IMG/VR virus record: IMGVR_UViG_3300027987_000273
Coordinates: 1 to 52,215 of that record
Reading direction: 5' to 3' (one strand)
Length of the DNA stretch: 52,215 nucleotides
Source: a virus
Positions 14,603 through 21,636 of this stretch are shown here, one piece after another. Within the stretch, counting starts at the first letter, position 1. Each line of letters opens with the position of its first letter. The notes under the pieces are model-generated. The model worked only from the letters and a program-made list of their open reading frames with translations, had not been told where the DNA came from and did not search any database. The translations under genes were made by a program, and so were the position numbers.

Positions 14603-14811
14603 GGCCTGATCTCCTCGTCGCCGATGATCTTCCGGCACTGGACCCAGAAACAGTCCCAATCCCAGCCCGCGGTGTAGACGGCCATGAAGCGATTGAAGCC
14701 TCCCACCATCAGGAAGATGAACACGACCAGGACGAGCGACCCGATGGCGTTGCGAGCCTTCTTGGAGCGCTCGCGCTTCTGGTGCGCGTTCATGACAGGG
14801 TCGATGGACAC
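14599..14811 (-). CDS. Single-pass membrane protein (70 aa)
   Basis: Seventy residues if the GTG at 14811 is used (GGGAG upstream), or 64 from the ATG at 14793. After a basic start (NAHQKRERSKKARN) comes a strong transmembrane segment (IGSLVLVVFIFLMVGGFN), then a Trp-rich region. Probably an inner-membrane protein. Role unknown. Confidence 0.6.
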   Translation of the reverse strand: MSIDPVMNAHQKRERSKKARNAIGSLVLVVFIFLMVGGFNRFMAVYTAGWDWDCFWVQCRKIIGDEEIRP

Positions 14812-14812
14812 G

Positions 14813-15784
14813 TCAGCTCCCCTCGTGGTCGTCGGCCCAGTCGCCCTGGCAGTAGACGACGGGACCCGGGTTGAACTCCTTGACCTTCGCCAGCCCGGTC
14901 GAGGGACTGCCATCGGCCTCGGCCATCTCTCCGCCGTTCATGACGGGGCAGGGCTCGAACTCGGGGACGGAGACGGTGCCCTTGATCGTCACCATATCTA
15001 CCGGTGGCGGTAGCCAAGCCCGCTCACGCGCACGCTTCGCCATGGATTCCCTGAACTGATCGGAGATCTCCACCGCGAGCTTCTCTCTGACCAGACCTTT
15101 AACGTCCTCCAGCTGCTTCTCCATGGCCTGGGCGCGGTCGGTCACCGAGATCACGGTGGCGACCTCGGTCTCGAGCTCCTTCTCGAGGCGCTTGACTGTC
15201 CGGTTCGCGGCCATCAGGTCGCGCCCCCGCTGCTCGTAGCTGTTCGCGAGAGCGTCGAACCGCTTCTGGAGCGTCCCTCCGCCAGCCTGCGCCGCGGCGA
15301 GGACCTTCCCGGAGATTCGGCCTTCCATCGAGAACGACATCTCGTCGCTGTACGGGGAGCCGCGCTCGACAGTGACGCTGTCGACCTGGAGTCCCGAGCT
15401 CTCCGCAAGTTCTCGGACAGTGGCCCAGGGGCTCGGTCGCCGCGCGCCCTGGTACCGCGGACCCTTCTCTCGCGACAGGCTGAAGACGAACCGGTCGGGG
15501 TCGTCGTCGGGGTATTGGAGGACCTGGGGGCCGAATCTGCGGGCCATGTCGTCGAGATCGGTGTCCGTATAGAAGACGCTCCCATCCGGGTGTTCAGACA
15601 TCAGACGCTGGTCGATCCACTCCTCCGAGACCGCGTCGCGACGCCCGCAGGCGAAGCACACGGTCCAGAGGTCGCCACCGAACCGGACCGACTCGACGCC
15701 ACAATCTGGATCGTCGCACCCAGTCCGGAAGCGCGCGATCTCGACCGCGATGGTGGCGTGGGCTCTCTTACTTTGTCGGTTCAT
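14813..15784 (-). CDS. Large early-region protein with zinc knuckles and coiled coil (323 aa)
   Basis: A 323-residue protein, the largest of the unknown minus-strand block. Residues about 22-48 contain CDDPDC and CFACG, a plausible zinc site. Residues about 165-240 form a long charged coiled-coil segment (YEQRGRDLMAANRTVKRLEK). The C-terminal part is Pro-rich and acidic. AAGGAG precedes the ATG, which overlaps the upstream gene by 17 bases. Function unknown. Confidence 0.65.
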   Translation of the reverse strand: MNRQSKRAHATIAVEIARFRTGCDDPDCGVESVRFGGDLWTVCFACGRRDAVSEEWIDQRLMSEHPDGSVFYTDTDLDDMARRFGPQVLQYPDDDPDRFVFSLSREKGPRYQGARRPSPWATVRELAESSGLQVDSVTVERGSPYSDEMSFSMEGRISGKVLAAAQAGGGTLQKRFDALANSYEQRGRDLMAANRTVKRLEKELETEVATVISVTDRAQAMEKQLEDVKGLVREKLAVEISDQFRESMAKRARERAWLPPPVDMVTIKGTVSVPEFEPCPVMNGGEMAEADGSPSTGLAKVKEFNPGPVVYCQGDWADDHEGS

Positions 15785-16184
15785 CGGAGGTCTCCTTGAT
15801 CTGGCGCGCGACCCAGGCGCGCATCCACTGCCAGCGCTTCTCCGGGTCGGAGATGTCGTCGTTGAGGAAGGCTATCTCGCGGGCCATGGACTCCGCAATG
15901 TTGAACGCCTTGGCCACCGCTCGGGGGTCCTCGGGGTCCAGGGTGCGCATGTCGACGCCGCGACGCTGTCCCACTGCGCCCATCGCACAGACCTCGCCCT
16001 GGGGCGTCTCGAGCTCGTGCGCGATCAGTCGCTTCTCTGGCATGGCGTCGAGGGCCTCCAGGAGCTCGCGGAGGAACTGCTGACCGCGGCGCCCACCCAG
16101 GGCGCGGTCGACCGACGCGCGATAGAGGTTGAACAGCTGGGGCTCGTCGTAGGCGTAATCGTCGCAGTAGCCGGATCGACTCAT
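15768..16184 (-). CDS. Phage protein of unknown function, recognisable family (138 aa)
   Basis: A 138-residue protein. The segment FLRELLEALDAMPEKRLIAH, followed by EVCAMGAVGQRRGVDM and, at the end, WQWMRAWVARQI, matches a protein type common in phages and prophages of Proteobacteria. Its role is not known to me. Its start overlaps the upstream stop as ATGA. The pattern gives the only taxonomic hint in this block, toward a proteobacterial host. Confidence 0.7.
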   Translation of the reverse strand: MSRSGYCDDYAYDEPQLFNLYRASVDRALGGRRGQQFLRELLEALDAMPEKRLIAHELETPQGEVCAMGAVGQRRGVDMRTLDPEDPRAVAKAFNIAESMAREIAFLNDDISDPEKRWQWMRAWVARQIKETSDEPTK

Positions 16185-16537
16185 GGGGTCTCCTGGTCCA
16201 GGGGTAGAAGGTCGCGCGTGTCGATGTCGATGGCGACCAGGGGCTTCTCACGCTTCAGGCGCAGTCTGAACTCGTCGGTCCGTCGCTTCCAGTGCACCGA
16301 GCTCGACCAGTAAACGCCCTTTTCAGAGCGACACGGGACGCCTACGGGCATCTTGCACACGGGGCACTCCTGGAACAATACCGAGCCATCGGTGCGCACC
16401 CAGGCGCCGGAGCGGTCGGGATGGGGAACGAACGCGATCAGCGCGCCCCCTGGTCGGGTCCGCAGAAGGAACCCCTTGTAGCACCGCCGACCACGTCGGC
16501 GCATTTTGACCGGGACATGATACGGATCGACCGTCAC
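16181..16537 (-). CDS. Zinc-finger protein (118 aa)
   Basis: A 118-residue protein from GTG 16537, which overlaps the previous stop as GTGA, with CAGGAG upstream. A basic start is followed by CPVCKMPVGVPCRSEKG and SSVHWKRRTDEF, the same finger pattern as the protein at 14336. The C-terminus is acidic. Probably nucleic-acid binding. Confidence 0.65.
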   Translation of the reverse strand: MTVDPYHVPVKMRRRGRRCYKGFLLRTRPGGALIAFVPHPDRSGAWVRTDGSVLFQECPVCKMPVGVPCRSEKGVYWSSSVHWKRRTDEFRLRLKREKPLVAIDIDTRDLLPLDQETP

Positions 16538-16695
16538 CGCTTCACTCCTGCGGCCCTACGGATGAACAGCAGGACCTGACGGAACACGTCGGTCACGGTC
16601 TCGGCCTCGAAGACCTTGTCGCCGTCGATGATATGGCACGCCCACCCGTGGGGGGTCCGGTGGACGGTCATCGAGAACAGGTTACGGCTCGCCAT
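16534..16695 (-). CDS. Small unrecognised protein (53 aa)
   Basis: Fifty-three residues (MASRNLFSMTVHRTPHGWAC). A beta-rich start and a helical, hydrophobic middle (TVTDVFRQVLLFIRRAAG) are visible. GGAGG lies nine bases before the ATG. It overlaps both neighbours, which supports coding. Confidence 0.6.
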   Translation of the reverse strand: MASRNLFSMTVHRTPHGWACHIIDGDKVFEAETVTDVFRQVLLFIRRAAGVKR

Positions 16696-17107
16696 CGTTG
16701 GCCGCCTCCTCGATCCAGCGCTCGGTCTCGGCGCGCCGGGCTTCCGCTTGGACGTCCTCGGCCTGCTGGCGCTCCTTCGCCTCCTCCTCGGCCTTCCAGA
16801 GGGCCTGGACCATGCGCATCTGTCGGATGTCCTTCGCCTGGAGCTCCAGCATGGTCTCGGCGTATTTCAGGGCCTTCTCGAACCGAGGACCGAAGTCGCC
16901 CGACATGGCCAGGCGCTCGGCGTGTTTAACTGAGAGCCCGCCGATGGCCTGATTGTAAACGGCGCCCCTCTGGCAGTCGCACTCCTTCTCGTGTTCCGTG
17001 CACCATAGTGGGGTCGGACGGAGAACCTGGGCGAGGCCCTCGGAGACGCGCTGCATCTCCGGTGGGCACTCCTCGTGTTTCCGCGGTTGCAGATCTTCGC
17101 CTTCCAT
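16682..17107 (-). CDS. Helical Cys-containing protein (141 aa)
   Basis: About 141 residues from ATG 17107, or 147 from a GTG at 17125. It contains a Cys/His patch (WCTEHEKECDC) and a long charged helix (MLELQAKDIRQMRMVQALWK, then EEEAKERQQAEDVQAEARRA) that could form a coiled coil. Function unknown. Confidence 0.65.
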   Translation of the reverse strand: MEGEDLQPRKHEECPPEMQRVSEGLAQVLRPTPLWCTEHEKECDCQRGAVYNQAIGGLSVKHAERLAMSGDFGPRFEKALKYAETMLELQAKDIRQMRMVQALWKAEEEAKERQQAEDVQAEARRAETERWIEEAANDGEP

Positions 17108-17125
17108 GTCCGCATCCCCTACCAC

Positions 17126-17229
17126 CTGGGGGATGACCAGGTCGAGCAGAATCCGGAGGGTGAGCCGAAGTTACCGACAACTCCTTGACACGTGGTCGGC
17201 ACGGGGGATGCTATCGCGCGGTGTCGCGA
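17126..17229. other. Short intergenic gap
   Basis: About 100 bases between the terminase-small-subunit-like gene and the 141-residue gene, with no open frame of interest. It contains a CGCG-rich imperfect palindrome near 17214-17232. Confidence 0.35.
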
Positions 17230-17706
17230 TCACTCGTCGTCGGAACCCGTGGACAGGTGCCCAGCGACGTCGACGACCGGAAGGCGCCCCAGAGCCGCCT
17301 CGCGCTTCGCCTGGAGCCTGTCGATCTCGGCCTGGCGTTCCAGCGGGGTCATCGCCCGGACGTCCACATGACCTGATACCGTGTGCTCCACCTTCGTGGG
17401 GCTGTCGAGCCCGTCGAACTTCTGCCAGGTCTGGAGGACCGTGGCCGCCGCCCGGTAGTCTCCAGCGTCGAGCGACTGGTTCCAGCTGTATTGGAGGCGC
17501 TGGCGATGCTGGGCGCGCCTCTCGGGCCGGTAGCGCTCCTCCTCGGTGGCCCACTGCTTGCGGACCAGGGTGGCCCATTCCCGGACCGTGTACCGCGAGA
17601 TCCCGAACTCCTCGGCGACCTCGCGCCAGAAGTCGGTGACCCGCTCGCCCCGGATTAGCCGGAGCTCCACCGCCCTGAACGCGAGGGGGTCTCGGGGCTT
17701 CCGCAT
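17230..17706 (-). CDS. Terminase small subunit-like HTH protein
   Basis: A 158-residue protein. Residues about 14-48 (ELRLIRGERVTDFWREVAEE, FGISRYTVREWATLV) form a helix-turn-helix typical of small terminases. The middle helices (DYRAAATVLQTWQKFDGLDS) and the tail (LERQAEIDRLQAKREAAL) are also like small terminase sequences. Such proteins recognise the packaging site and feed DNA to the large subunit. It lies about 9 kb from the large terminase and in a different transcript, which is unusual, so a transcription-regulator role remains possible. The ATG is preceded by TATACT at 17713-17718. Confidence 0.6.
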   Translation of the reverse strand: MRKPRDPLAFRAVELRLIRGERVTDFWREVAEEFGISRYTVREWATLVRKQWATEEERYRPERRAQHRQRLQYSWNQSLDAGDYRAAATVLQTWQKFDGLDSPTKVEHTVSGHVDVRAMTPLERQAEIDRLQAKREAALGRLPVVDVAGHLSTGSDDE

Positions 17707-17712
17707 GGTCTC

Positions 17713-17735
17713 AGTATACCCCCGGACAGCGACCT
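17713..17735 (-). promoter_or_regulatory. Possible promoter or -10 element
   Basis: TATACT lies on the minus strand at 17713-17718, seven bases before the ATG of the HTH gene, so a transcript would be almost leaderless. The -35 region is poor. ACACAGG repeats, the same short motif seen next to P1 and P2, occur about 20 and 40 bases further upstream. Weak evidence. Confidence 0.3.
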
Positions 17736-17800
17736 GTGTTCACCTGAATCTCCTCCTGTGTCATAGTGCTGCGTTAGGCCACCTATGAAACGGTGTTTCC

Positions 17801-17819
17801 GCGTTTCACAGCGTTTCAC
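17801..17819. repeat. Two copies of GCGTTTCAC
   Basis: GCGTTTCAC occurs at 17801-17809 and 17811-17819 (10-base period), next to a GAAACGG at 17787. The same motif occurs at 22433 at the edge of the iteron-like array in the replication gene. It could be a binding site of the replication initiator. Confidence 0.4.
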
Positions 17820-17997
17820 TCCGTTGCGCCATTCGGAGGGTCTCCAGGGTCACGTTCTGGTCGAGACATCTGGTGGAGCAGCACCAGCCCTCGGGGTAGG
17901 CCGCGTAACCGCCTCGCAGGGTGAGGCGCTTACAGACTCTGCATCGGATGGCCGCCCGTGAGAGGACGCGACAGAGCGTCAGGGCGAGGTCTGGCAC
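17806..17997 (-). CDS. Small Cys-rich protein (63 aa)
   Basis: Sixty-three residues from GTG 17997. CRVC (19-22) and CCSTRC (39-44) suggest a zinc knuckle. The C-terminal codons overlap the GCGTTTCAC repeat pair. Function unknown. Confidence 0.55.
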   Translation of the reverse strand: MPDLALTLCRVLSRAAIRCRVCKRLTLRGGYAAYPEGWCCSTRCLDQNVTLETLRMAQRSETL

Positions 17998-18000
17998 TGG

Positions 18001-18270
18001 TCACTCCGCCGGAGCTTCAACACAGGAGCCTGGGCCGTGGTCGTCCACAGATTGCACAGGTAATCCACAGAGGCCGCACCGCTGGAGGCGCTGGACCCGG
18101 AGCTTCGGGGGACAGACCATGTAGCCCCCGCCCTTGATGGACAGGTGCGGAGCCTTCATCCACTCGCGTCGGACGACGTCGGCGACCTCGACCACCGCCT
18201 CGTCCCAGGGGTGAATCTTCAGGATGTCGCCGGGGACCACGTCGTCGGCGCTGCATTCTTGCCAGTTCAT
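18001..18270 (-). CDS. Unrecognised protein (89 aa)
   Basis: Eighty-nine residues from ATG 18270, in a 4-base overlap with the previous stop and with GGAGGAAG upstream. An N-terminal beta-like segment (DVVPGDILKIHPWDEAVVEV) and a C-terminal CGLC with a later Cys are visible. Function unknown. Confidence 0.6.
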   Translation of the reverse strand: MNWQECSADDVVPGDILKIHPWDEAVVEVADVVRREWMKAPHLSIKGGGYMVCPPKLRVQRLQRCGLCGLPVQSVDDHGPGSCVEAPAE

Positions 18271-18449
18271 TCGCTTCCTCCTCGCCATCGGCCACGCCAC
18301 CAGAACCGCGGGCCTTGCTTCATGGGGTTCGAGATGGGCCCTCTGGCCCGAGCCTTCATCAGGCAGATGCGACAGTAGTCCTCGCCCTCGACGTACAGCG
18401 TCATCGGGCGCCGACAGATGGCGCATCGCTTAACCGGTGTGTCGTTCAC
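18267..18449 (-). CDS. Small zinc-knuckle protein (60 aa)
   Basis: Sixty residues from GTG 18449 (AGGAGGAG upstream). CAIC (9-12) and CRIC (about 27-30) make a four-cysteine zinc site. The C-terminus is basic and aromatic (RFWWRGRWRGG). Possibly nucleic-acid binding. Confidence 0.6.
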   Translation of the reverse strand: MNDTPVKRCAICRRPMTLYVEGEDYCRICLMKARARGPISNPMKQGPRFWWRGRWRGGSE

Positions 18450-18768
18450 GGGTCTCCTCCTGGGCCCCGATACCGATGACGAGCCACGACCAGCGACCAT
18501 CGCGCTGGCGCGCCATGAGGCGCACCTTCCGCCCCTGGAGCGGGCCGGTCTCGGTGATGGTCTCGGTGTGGATGGGGCCTTCGTGGTAGTTGCACTCTGG
18601 ATGGGGACAGGGCCGCCCAGGGACACAGTCGGCGCACGGGGGGCCATGCGCGAACTCCTGGACGTCGGCGCGCTGGAGGGCGTGGCATCGGGAACACCGC
18701 CACCAGGGCGCGCCCAGGAGCTCGACCAGGGCCCACTCCGGGTGGAGGCACTGATTAGCGGCGTTCAT
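18430..18768 (-). CDS. Cys-rich protein (112 aa)
   Basis: A 112-residue protein from ATG 18768. CSRCHALQ, then CADCVPGRPCPHPEC, gives a dense cluster of possible zinc ligands. The C-terminal third is beta-like (GRKVRLMARQRDGRWSWLVI). It overlaps the next gene by 20 bases. Function unknown. Confidence 0.6.
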   Translation of the reverse strand: MNAANQCLHPEWALVELLGAPWWRCSRCHALQRADVQEFAHGPPCADCVPGRPCPHPECNYHEGPIHTETITETGPLQGRKVRLMARQRDGRWSWLVIGIGAQEETRERHTG

Positions 18769-18925
18769 CGTGCTCCTGGAGCCATTCGCGGAGGCGATGG
18801 ACGAAGCCCTCCAGCCATTTCGACTGGAGCCACTGCTTCGCCAGGACGCCGTATACCTCGCGGGCCTCGTCGATGGACAGGTCAACGATCAGGCGGTTGG
18901 ATCGTCCGTTGCGGAACTTTCGCAT
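18755..18925 (-). CDS. Small helical protein (56 aa)
   Basis: Fifty-six residues, MRKFRNGRSNRLIVDLSIDE, then an amphipathic Trp-rich helix (LAKQWLQSKWLEGFVHRLRE). AAGGAG lies five bases before the ATG. It overlaps both neighbours. Not recognised. Confidence 0.6.
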   Translation of the reverse strand: MRKFRNGRSNRLIVDLSIDEAREVYGVLAKQWLQSKWLEGFVHRLREWLQEHDERR

Positions 18926-19215
18926 ATAGGCTCCTTGGCCGCAGCCATGGCGCGGAGTGAGAGTAACAGTTCACGGGCCTGGATCTCCGACTCGAGCTGT
19001 CCGACCGTGGCGATGATGTCGATGAGGAGCTGCTTGTAGGCGTCGTGGCATCGGCCACACAGGAGCGTCCACTCCCCGAAGGTGCGCGCGGGGAGCCGGA
19101 ACCCCCGCAGCCAGGGATCAGGAACCGGGCCGGAGAGGATGGCGTCTCCGCCGCAACGGTCACACCGGTGGCCGCAGAGCTGCTCGGCGACCGCGCGTCG
19201 TTCGTCCTGGGTCAT
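18889..19215 (-). CDS. Zinc-ribbon-like protein (108 aa)
   Basis: A 108-residue protein with CDRCGGD (18-24) and CGRCHDAYK (53-61), spaced as in HNH-associated or ribbon-type zinc folds, followed by a long helix. An HNH catalytic His-Asn pattern is not evident. Its start overlaps the upstream stop as ATGA. Confidence 0.6.
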   Translation of the reverse strand: MTQDERRAVAEQLCGHRCDRCGGDAILSGPVPDPWLRGFRLPARTFGEWTLLCGRCHDAYKQLLIDIIATVGQLESEIQARELLLSLRAMAAAKEPICESSATDDPTA

Positions 19216-19460
19216 GTCCTGCTCCCCATGTAGGTGACACAGACGAACAGCTTCGCCGTTCGCCTGGTCTGGTACCGTCGACCCAGGCGCCGACCGAGGC
19301 CCCCAGCAGCGCCGCGGACCGTCGCCCGCGCGACGTAGCCCTCTGCGAGGAAGCAGATGGTCTCGCCGATGTCCATGTCCAGGATGATGGCGGAGCGTCC
19401 GTGCTCCTTGGTTAGGTGTTCGGGTTCAATTACTCGTCGGCCGTGCAGAGGACAGAGCAT
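19212..19460 (-). CDS. Unrecognised basic protein (82 aa)
   Basis: Eighty-two residues, MLCPLHGRRVIEPEHLTKEH. CCAGGAGA lies five bases before the ATG, which supports the start although it lies 35 bases inside the upstream gene. The C-terminal half is basic (GLGRRLGRRYQTRRTAK). Possibly nucleic-acid binding. Confidence 0.6.
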   Translation of the reverse strand: MLCPLHGRRVIEPEHLTKEHGRSAIILDMDIGETICFLAEGYVARATVRGAAGGLGRRLGRRYQTRRTAKLFVCVTYMGSRT

Positions 19461-19926
19461 GGAGTCTCCTGGCTTGTTCTTTGTTCAGGGCCGCGAGCTG
19501 CTCGTGGAGCTCCTCGCGGGCCTTCCGTTGCGCTGGCGCGGGGAGTGCCGCCAGCCATTTCTCGAGCTTGTCGCGCCCCTCCTGGATGACCATTTTGTCG
19601 CCCTTCGGGTGCTTCACGAGCTCGATGGGGACGTTCGCGCGGAAGGCCTTCTCCCACTTCTCGGCCGCGTATTTCGCCCGCACGTACAGCCTGATCAGTT
19701 CCGTGTCCTGCTTGCGACGTCGAGGGGTTCTCGAATCTTTAGGCGCAGGGCTCGACTCGACCCCCAGAACAGGCGCAGGCGACTCCGCTGGAGCTTCAGC
19801 AGTGCCACCAGCTCCCTGGTCTCCTGGTCGAGTTGTCGGTTCGTCGCCCAGGGCTTGGCCGCCTTGAGCTTTCGGCGGAATCTCCGCCTCGCGAGTGGTC
19901 CCATCGTCTGTTCCTTCGTTTTTCAT
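19426..19926 (-). CDS. Helical protein, disordered N-terminus (166 aa)
   Basis: A 166-residue protein from ATG 19926 in an ATGA overlap. The first 80 residues are rich in Glu, Pro, Ala and Gly and look disordered. The rest is helical and charged (LIRLYVRAKYAAEKWEKAF, LEKWLAALPAPAQRKAREEL). Function unknown. Confidence 0.6.
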   Translation of the reverse strand: MKNEGTDDGTTREAEIPPKAQGGQALGDEPTTRPGDQGAGGTAEAPAESPAPVLGVESSPAPKDSRTPRRRKQDTELIRLYVRAKYAAEKWEKAFRANVPIELVKHPKGDKMVIQEGRDKLEKWLAALPAPAQRKAREELHEQLAALNKEQARRLHALSSARPTSN

Positions 19927-20228
19927 TTGCACACGACCCTAACCCAGCGGACCGGGGTCCCGAGAGGGACCGACCGCAGCCACTGGGGGCCGAGGTCGAT
20001 CCGACGGGTCCGCCGGTTCCACAGGTGCACCATAGCGGCGCTGTCCGTCACCCAGCCGATCTCGGCCCAGGTGCAAAATTTCGGCGACCCGACACAGACC
20101 ACGTCCCCACCCAGGCACTGGTCGATGATGCCCAGTCGGCCGACCGCCGCCTCCTTCCCCTTCATCGAGCGCTCGTCGACGTGGTGGGGCTTGAGCGGGC
20201 TCCAGTCGAGCTCGCCGAACTGTGTCAC
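19923..20228 (-). CDS. Unrecognised protein downstream of methyltransferase (101 aa)
   Basis: A 101-residue protein from GTG 20228, which overlaps the methyltransferase stop, with AGGAGG upstream. It contains GRLGIIDQCLGGDVVCVGSP and a Trp/Arg-rich C-terminal part. Its coupling to the methyltransferase may reflect a shared role, but nothing specific can be seen. Confidence 0.6.
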   Translation of the reverse strand: MTQFGELDWSPLKPHHVDERSMKGKEAAVGRLGIIDQCLGGDVVCVGSPKFCTWAEIGWVTDSAAMVHLWNRRTRRIDLGPQWLRSVPLGTPVRWVRVVCK

Positions 20229-20962
20229 AGGAGATCCTCCTGTTTCGCCTTCGCCCCCTGGGGGAGCTCGAGCTCGGCCTGCTCGCTGATATCCGCGATG
20301 CGCCGGTTCGCCGCCTTGGCCCACTCGGGGTTCAGCTCCACGCCCAGGCCCTCACGCCCCCATCGTTTCGCCGCGGCGATGGTGGTGCCCGAACCCGCGA
20401 ACGGGTCCAGGATACGGTCGCCCCGCTCCGTGAAGTCGCGGACCAGGGCCTCCATCAGCTCGAGGGGCTTCTGGGTGGAGTGGATGGCATCGCGGACGAC
20501 CCGGGCCTTCCAGACCGCGGGACGACCGCCGCCGTTCCAGCGCATCCGTCCCGACTCCCTGGGCGCATGGCCGATCACAATGCACTCGTGCCCAATCCCG
20601 GGCCGGTCGCCGGTGAACTGCGGGGTCCCCGCCTCCTTCAGCCAGATCCCACACCGGACATACTCGATGTCCCTGAACGAGAACTCGCGCATCCACTCCG
20701 TGACGCTTTCGGCGTCGCAGAACACGATGATCCACCGCTTCGCGATGCGCGCGAACTCGCGCGTCACGTCCGAGCGGATCTTCGGGGTGATGGGCTCGTA
20801 GCCGAAGTCCTTCATCTCCGAGACCGCGTTCTTCGACCCCTTCCGGCTGTTCCGGTGGACGATGGGCCGATAGGGCGGATCGGTGATCACGTGGTCGATG
20901 GCCCGGTCGGGGATCTTCGCCATGAATTCCCGACAGTCGCCGGCGTACACTCGACAGGTCAC
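20225..20962 (-). CDS. Beta-class DNA methyltransferase (N4-cytosine or N6-adenine)
   Basis: A 245-residue S-adenosylmethionine-dependent methyltransferase. The catalytic motif IV, TDPPY (27-31), precedes motif I, LDPFAGSGTT (185-194), and HSTQKPLEL lies at 161-169. This order defines the beta class (CcrM/DpnM-like organisation), which methylates the amino group of adenine or cytosine in short duplex sites. No cognate restriction gene is adjacent, so it is probably an orphan enzyme, for example to escape host restriction. The start is GTG 20962 with AGGAGG upstream, in a 4-base overlap with the DnaC-like gene. A longer frame upstream reads through the neighbour and is not real. Confidence 0.9.
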   Translation of the reverse strand: MTCRVYAGDCREFMAKIPDRAIDHVITDPPYRPIVHRNSRKGSKNAVSEMKDFGYEPITPKIRSDVTREFARIAKRWIIVFCDAESVTEWMREFSFRDIEYVRCGIWLKEAGTPQFTGDRPGIGHECIVIGHAPRESGRMRWNGGGRPAVWKARVVRDAIHSTQKPLELMEALVRDFTERGDRILDPFAGSGTTIAAAKRWGREGLGVELNPEWAKAANRRIADISEQAELELPQGAKAKQEDLL

Positions 20963-21636
20963 AGGGCCCTCCTCATGTCGGGATCGGCAATCTGGCGGAA
21001 TTCGCCGTGTTGGCGGAGCCGCGAGATGATGCGCGCCCCGTAGCGCTGGCGGAGCTGGTCGGGGGTGAGGTTCGTCGTGACGATGAGACAGGCCATCCGG
21101 GTCGCGTAGATGTCGAACAGCTCGTCGAGGTCGGCCAGGATGTTCCCCTTCCCGTCGGCGTATTCGGCGCCCAGGTCGTCGAGGACCAGGGCGGAGCAGG
21201 TCTGCCAGCGCTCGCGGAGGCGCCGGTCGTAGCGGCCCGCCGCCTCGAAGGCGTGGGCGCGCATGAAGAACGGGCTCGAGCCCCCGTGGTCGCCAATCCA
21301 CCGGACCGCCGCCCAGGTCTTCCCGGAACCGACCCCGCCCGCGATGATCCGGATGTTCTTCTCGGCGCCGCAGGTGCCCAGGCCCACCAGCGCTCTGAGA
21401 GCCCCTGTGTCGCGTTTGAATTCTGGGGCGTAAATGCTGCGGACTATCTTCTCGGGGGCCTCTCCGGCCAGGAGAACGGCTCTCCGTTCACGCTGGCGCT
21501 TCTCCTCCTCTCGGTCCACGTCGTCGATGAACTTGGCCTTCACCTGGGCATCGTGGGCCGCGCAGGCTTCGGGGTCGTCCAGGTCTACGCCCTGGTTCTC
21601 TAGTATCTTCGCGAATTCATTACCTAACCGTTTCAC
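20959..21636 (-). CDS. DnaC-like helicase loader (AAA+ ATPase)
   Basis: A 225-residue protein. Walker A is GGVGSGKT (100-107) and Walker B is LVLDDLG (150-156). A sensor-like TTN and the DnaC-type C-terminal pattern DQLRQRYGARIISRLRQHGE follow. Such proteins load the replicative helicase onto single-stranded DNA at the origin. No replicative helicase is encoded here, so it would recruit the host DnaB. It starts at GTG 21636, in a GTGA overlap with the replication initiator gene, the usual initiator-loader pairing. Confidence 0.9.
   Translation of the reverse strand: MKRLGNEFAKILENQGVDLDDPEACAAHDAQVKAKFIDDVDREEEKRQRERRAVLLAGEAPEKIVRSIYAPEFKRDTGALRALVGLGTCGAEKNIRIIAGGVGSGKTWAAVRWIGDHGGSSPFFMRAHAFEAAGRYDRRLRERWQTCSALVLDDLGAEYADGKGNILADLDELFDIYATRMACLIVTTNLTPDQLRQRYGARIISRLRQHGEFRQIADPDMRRAL

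Noticed and set aside
18889-19215. HNH endonuclease reading of the zinc-ribbon-like protein
   Set aside because: Two CxxC pairs are present, but the central catalytic His and the Asn/His of the HNH motif are not visible in the expected places.
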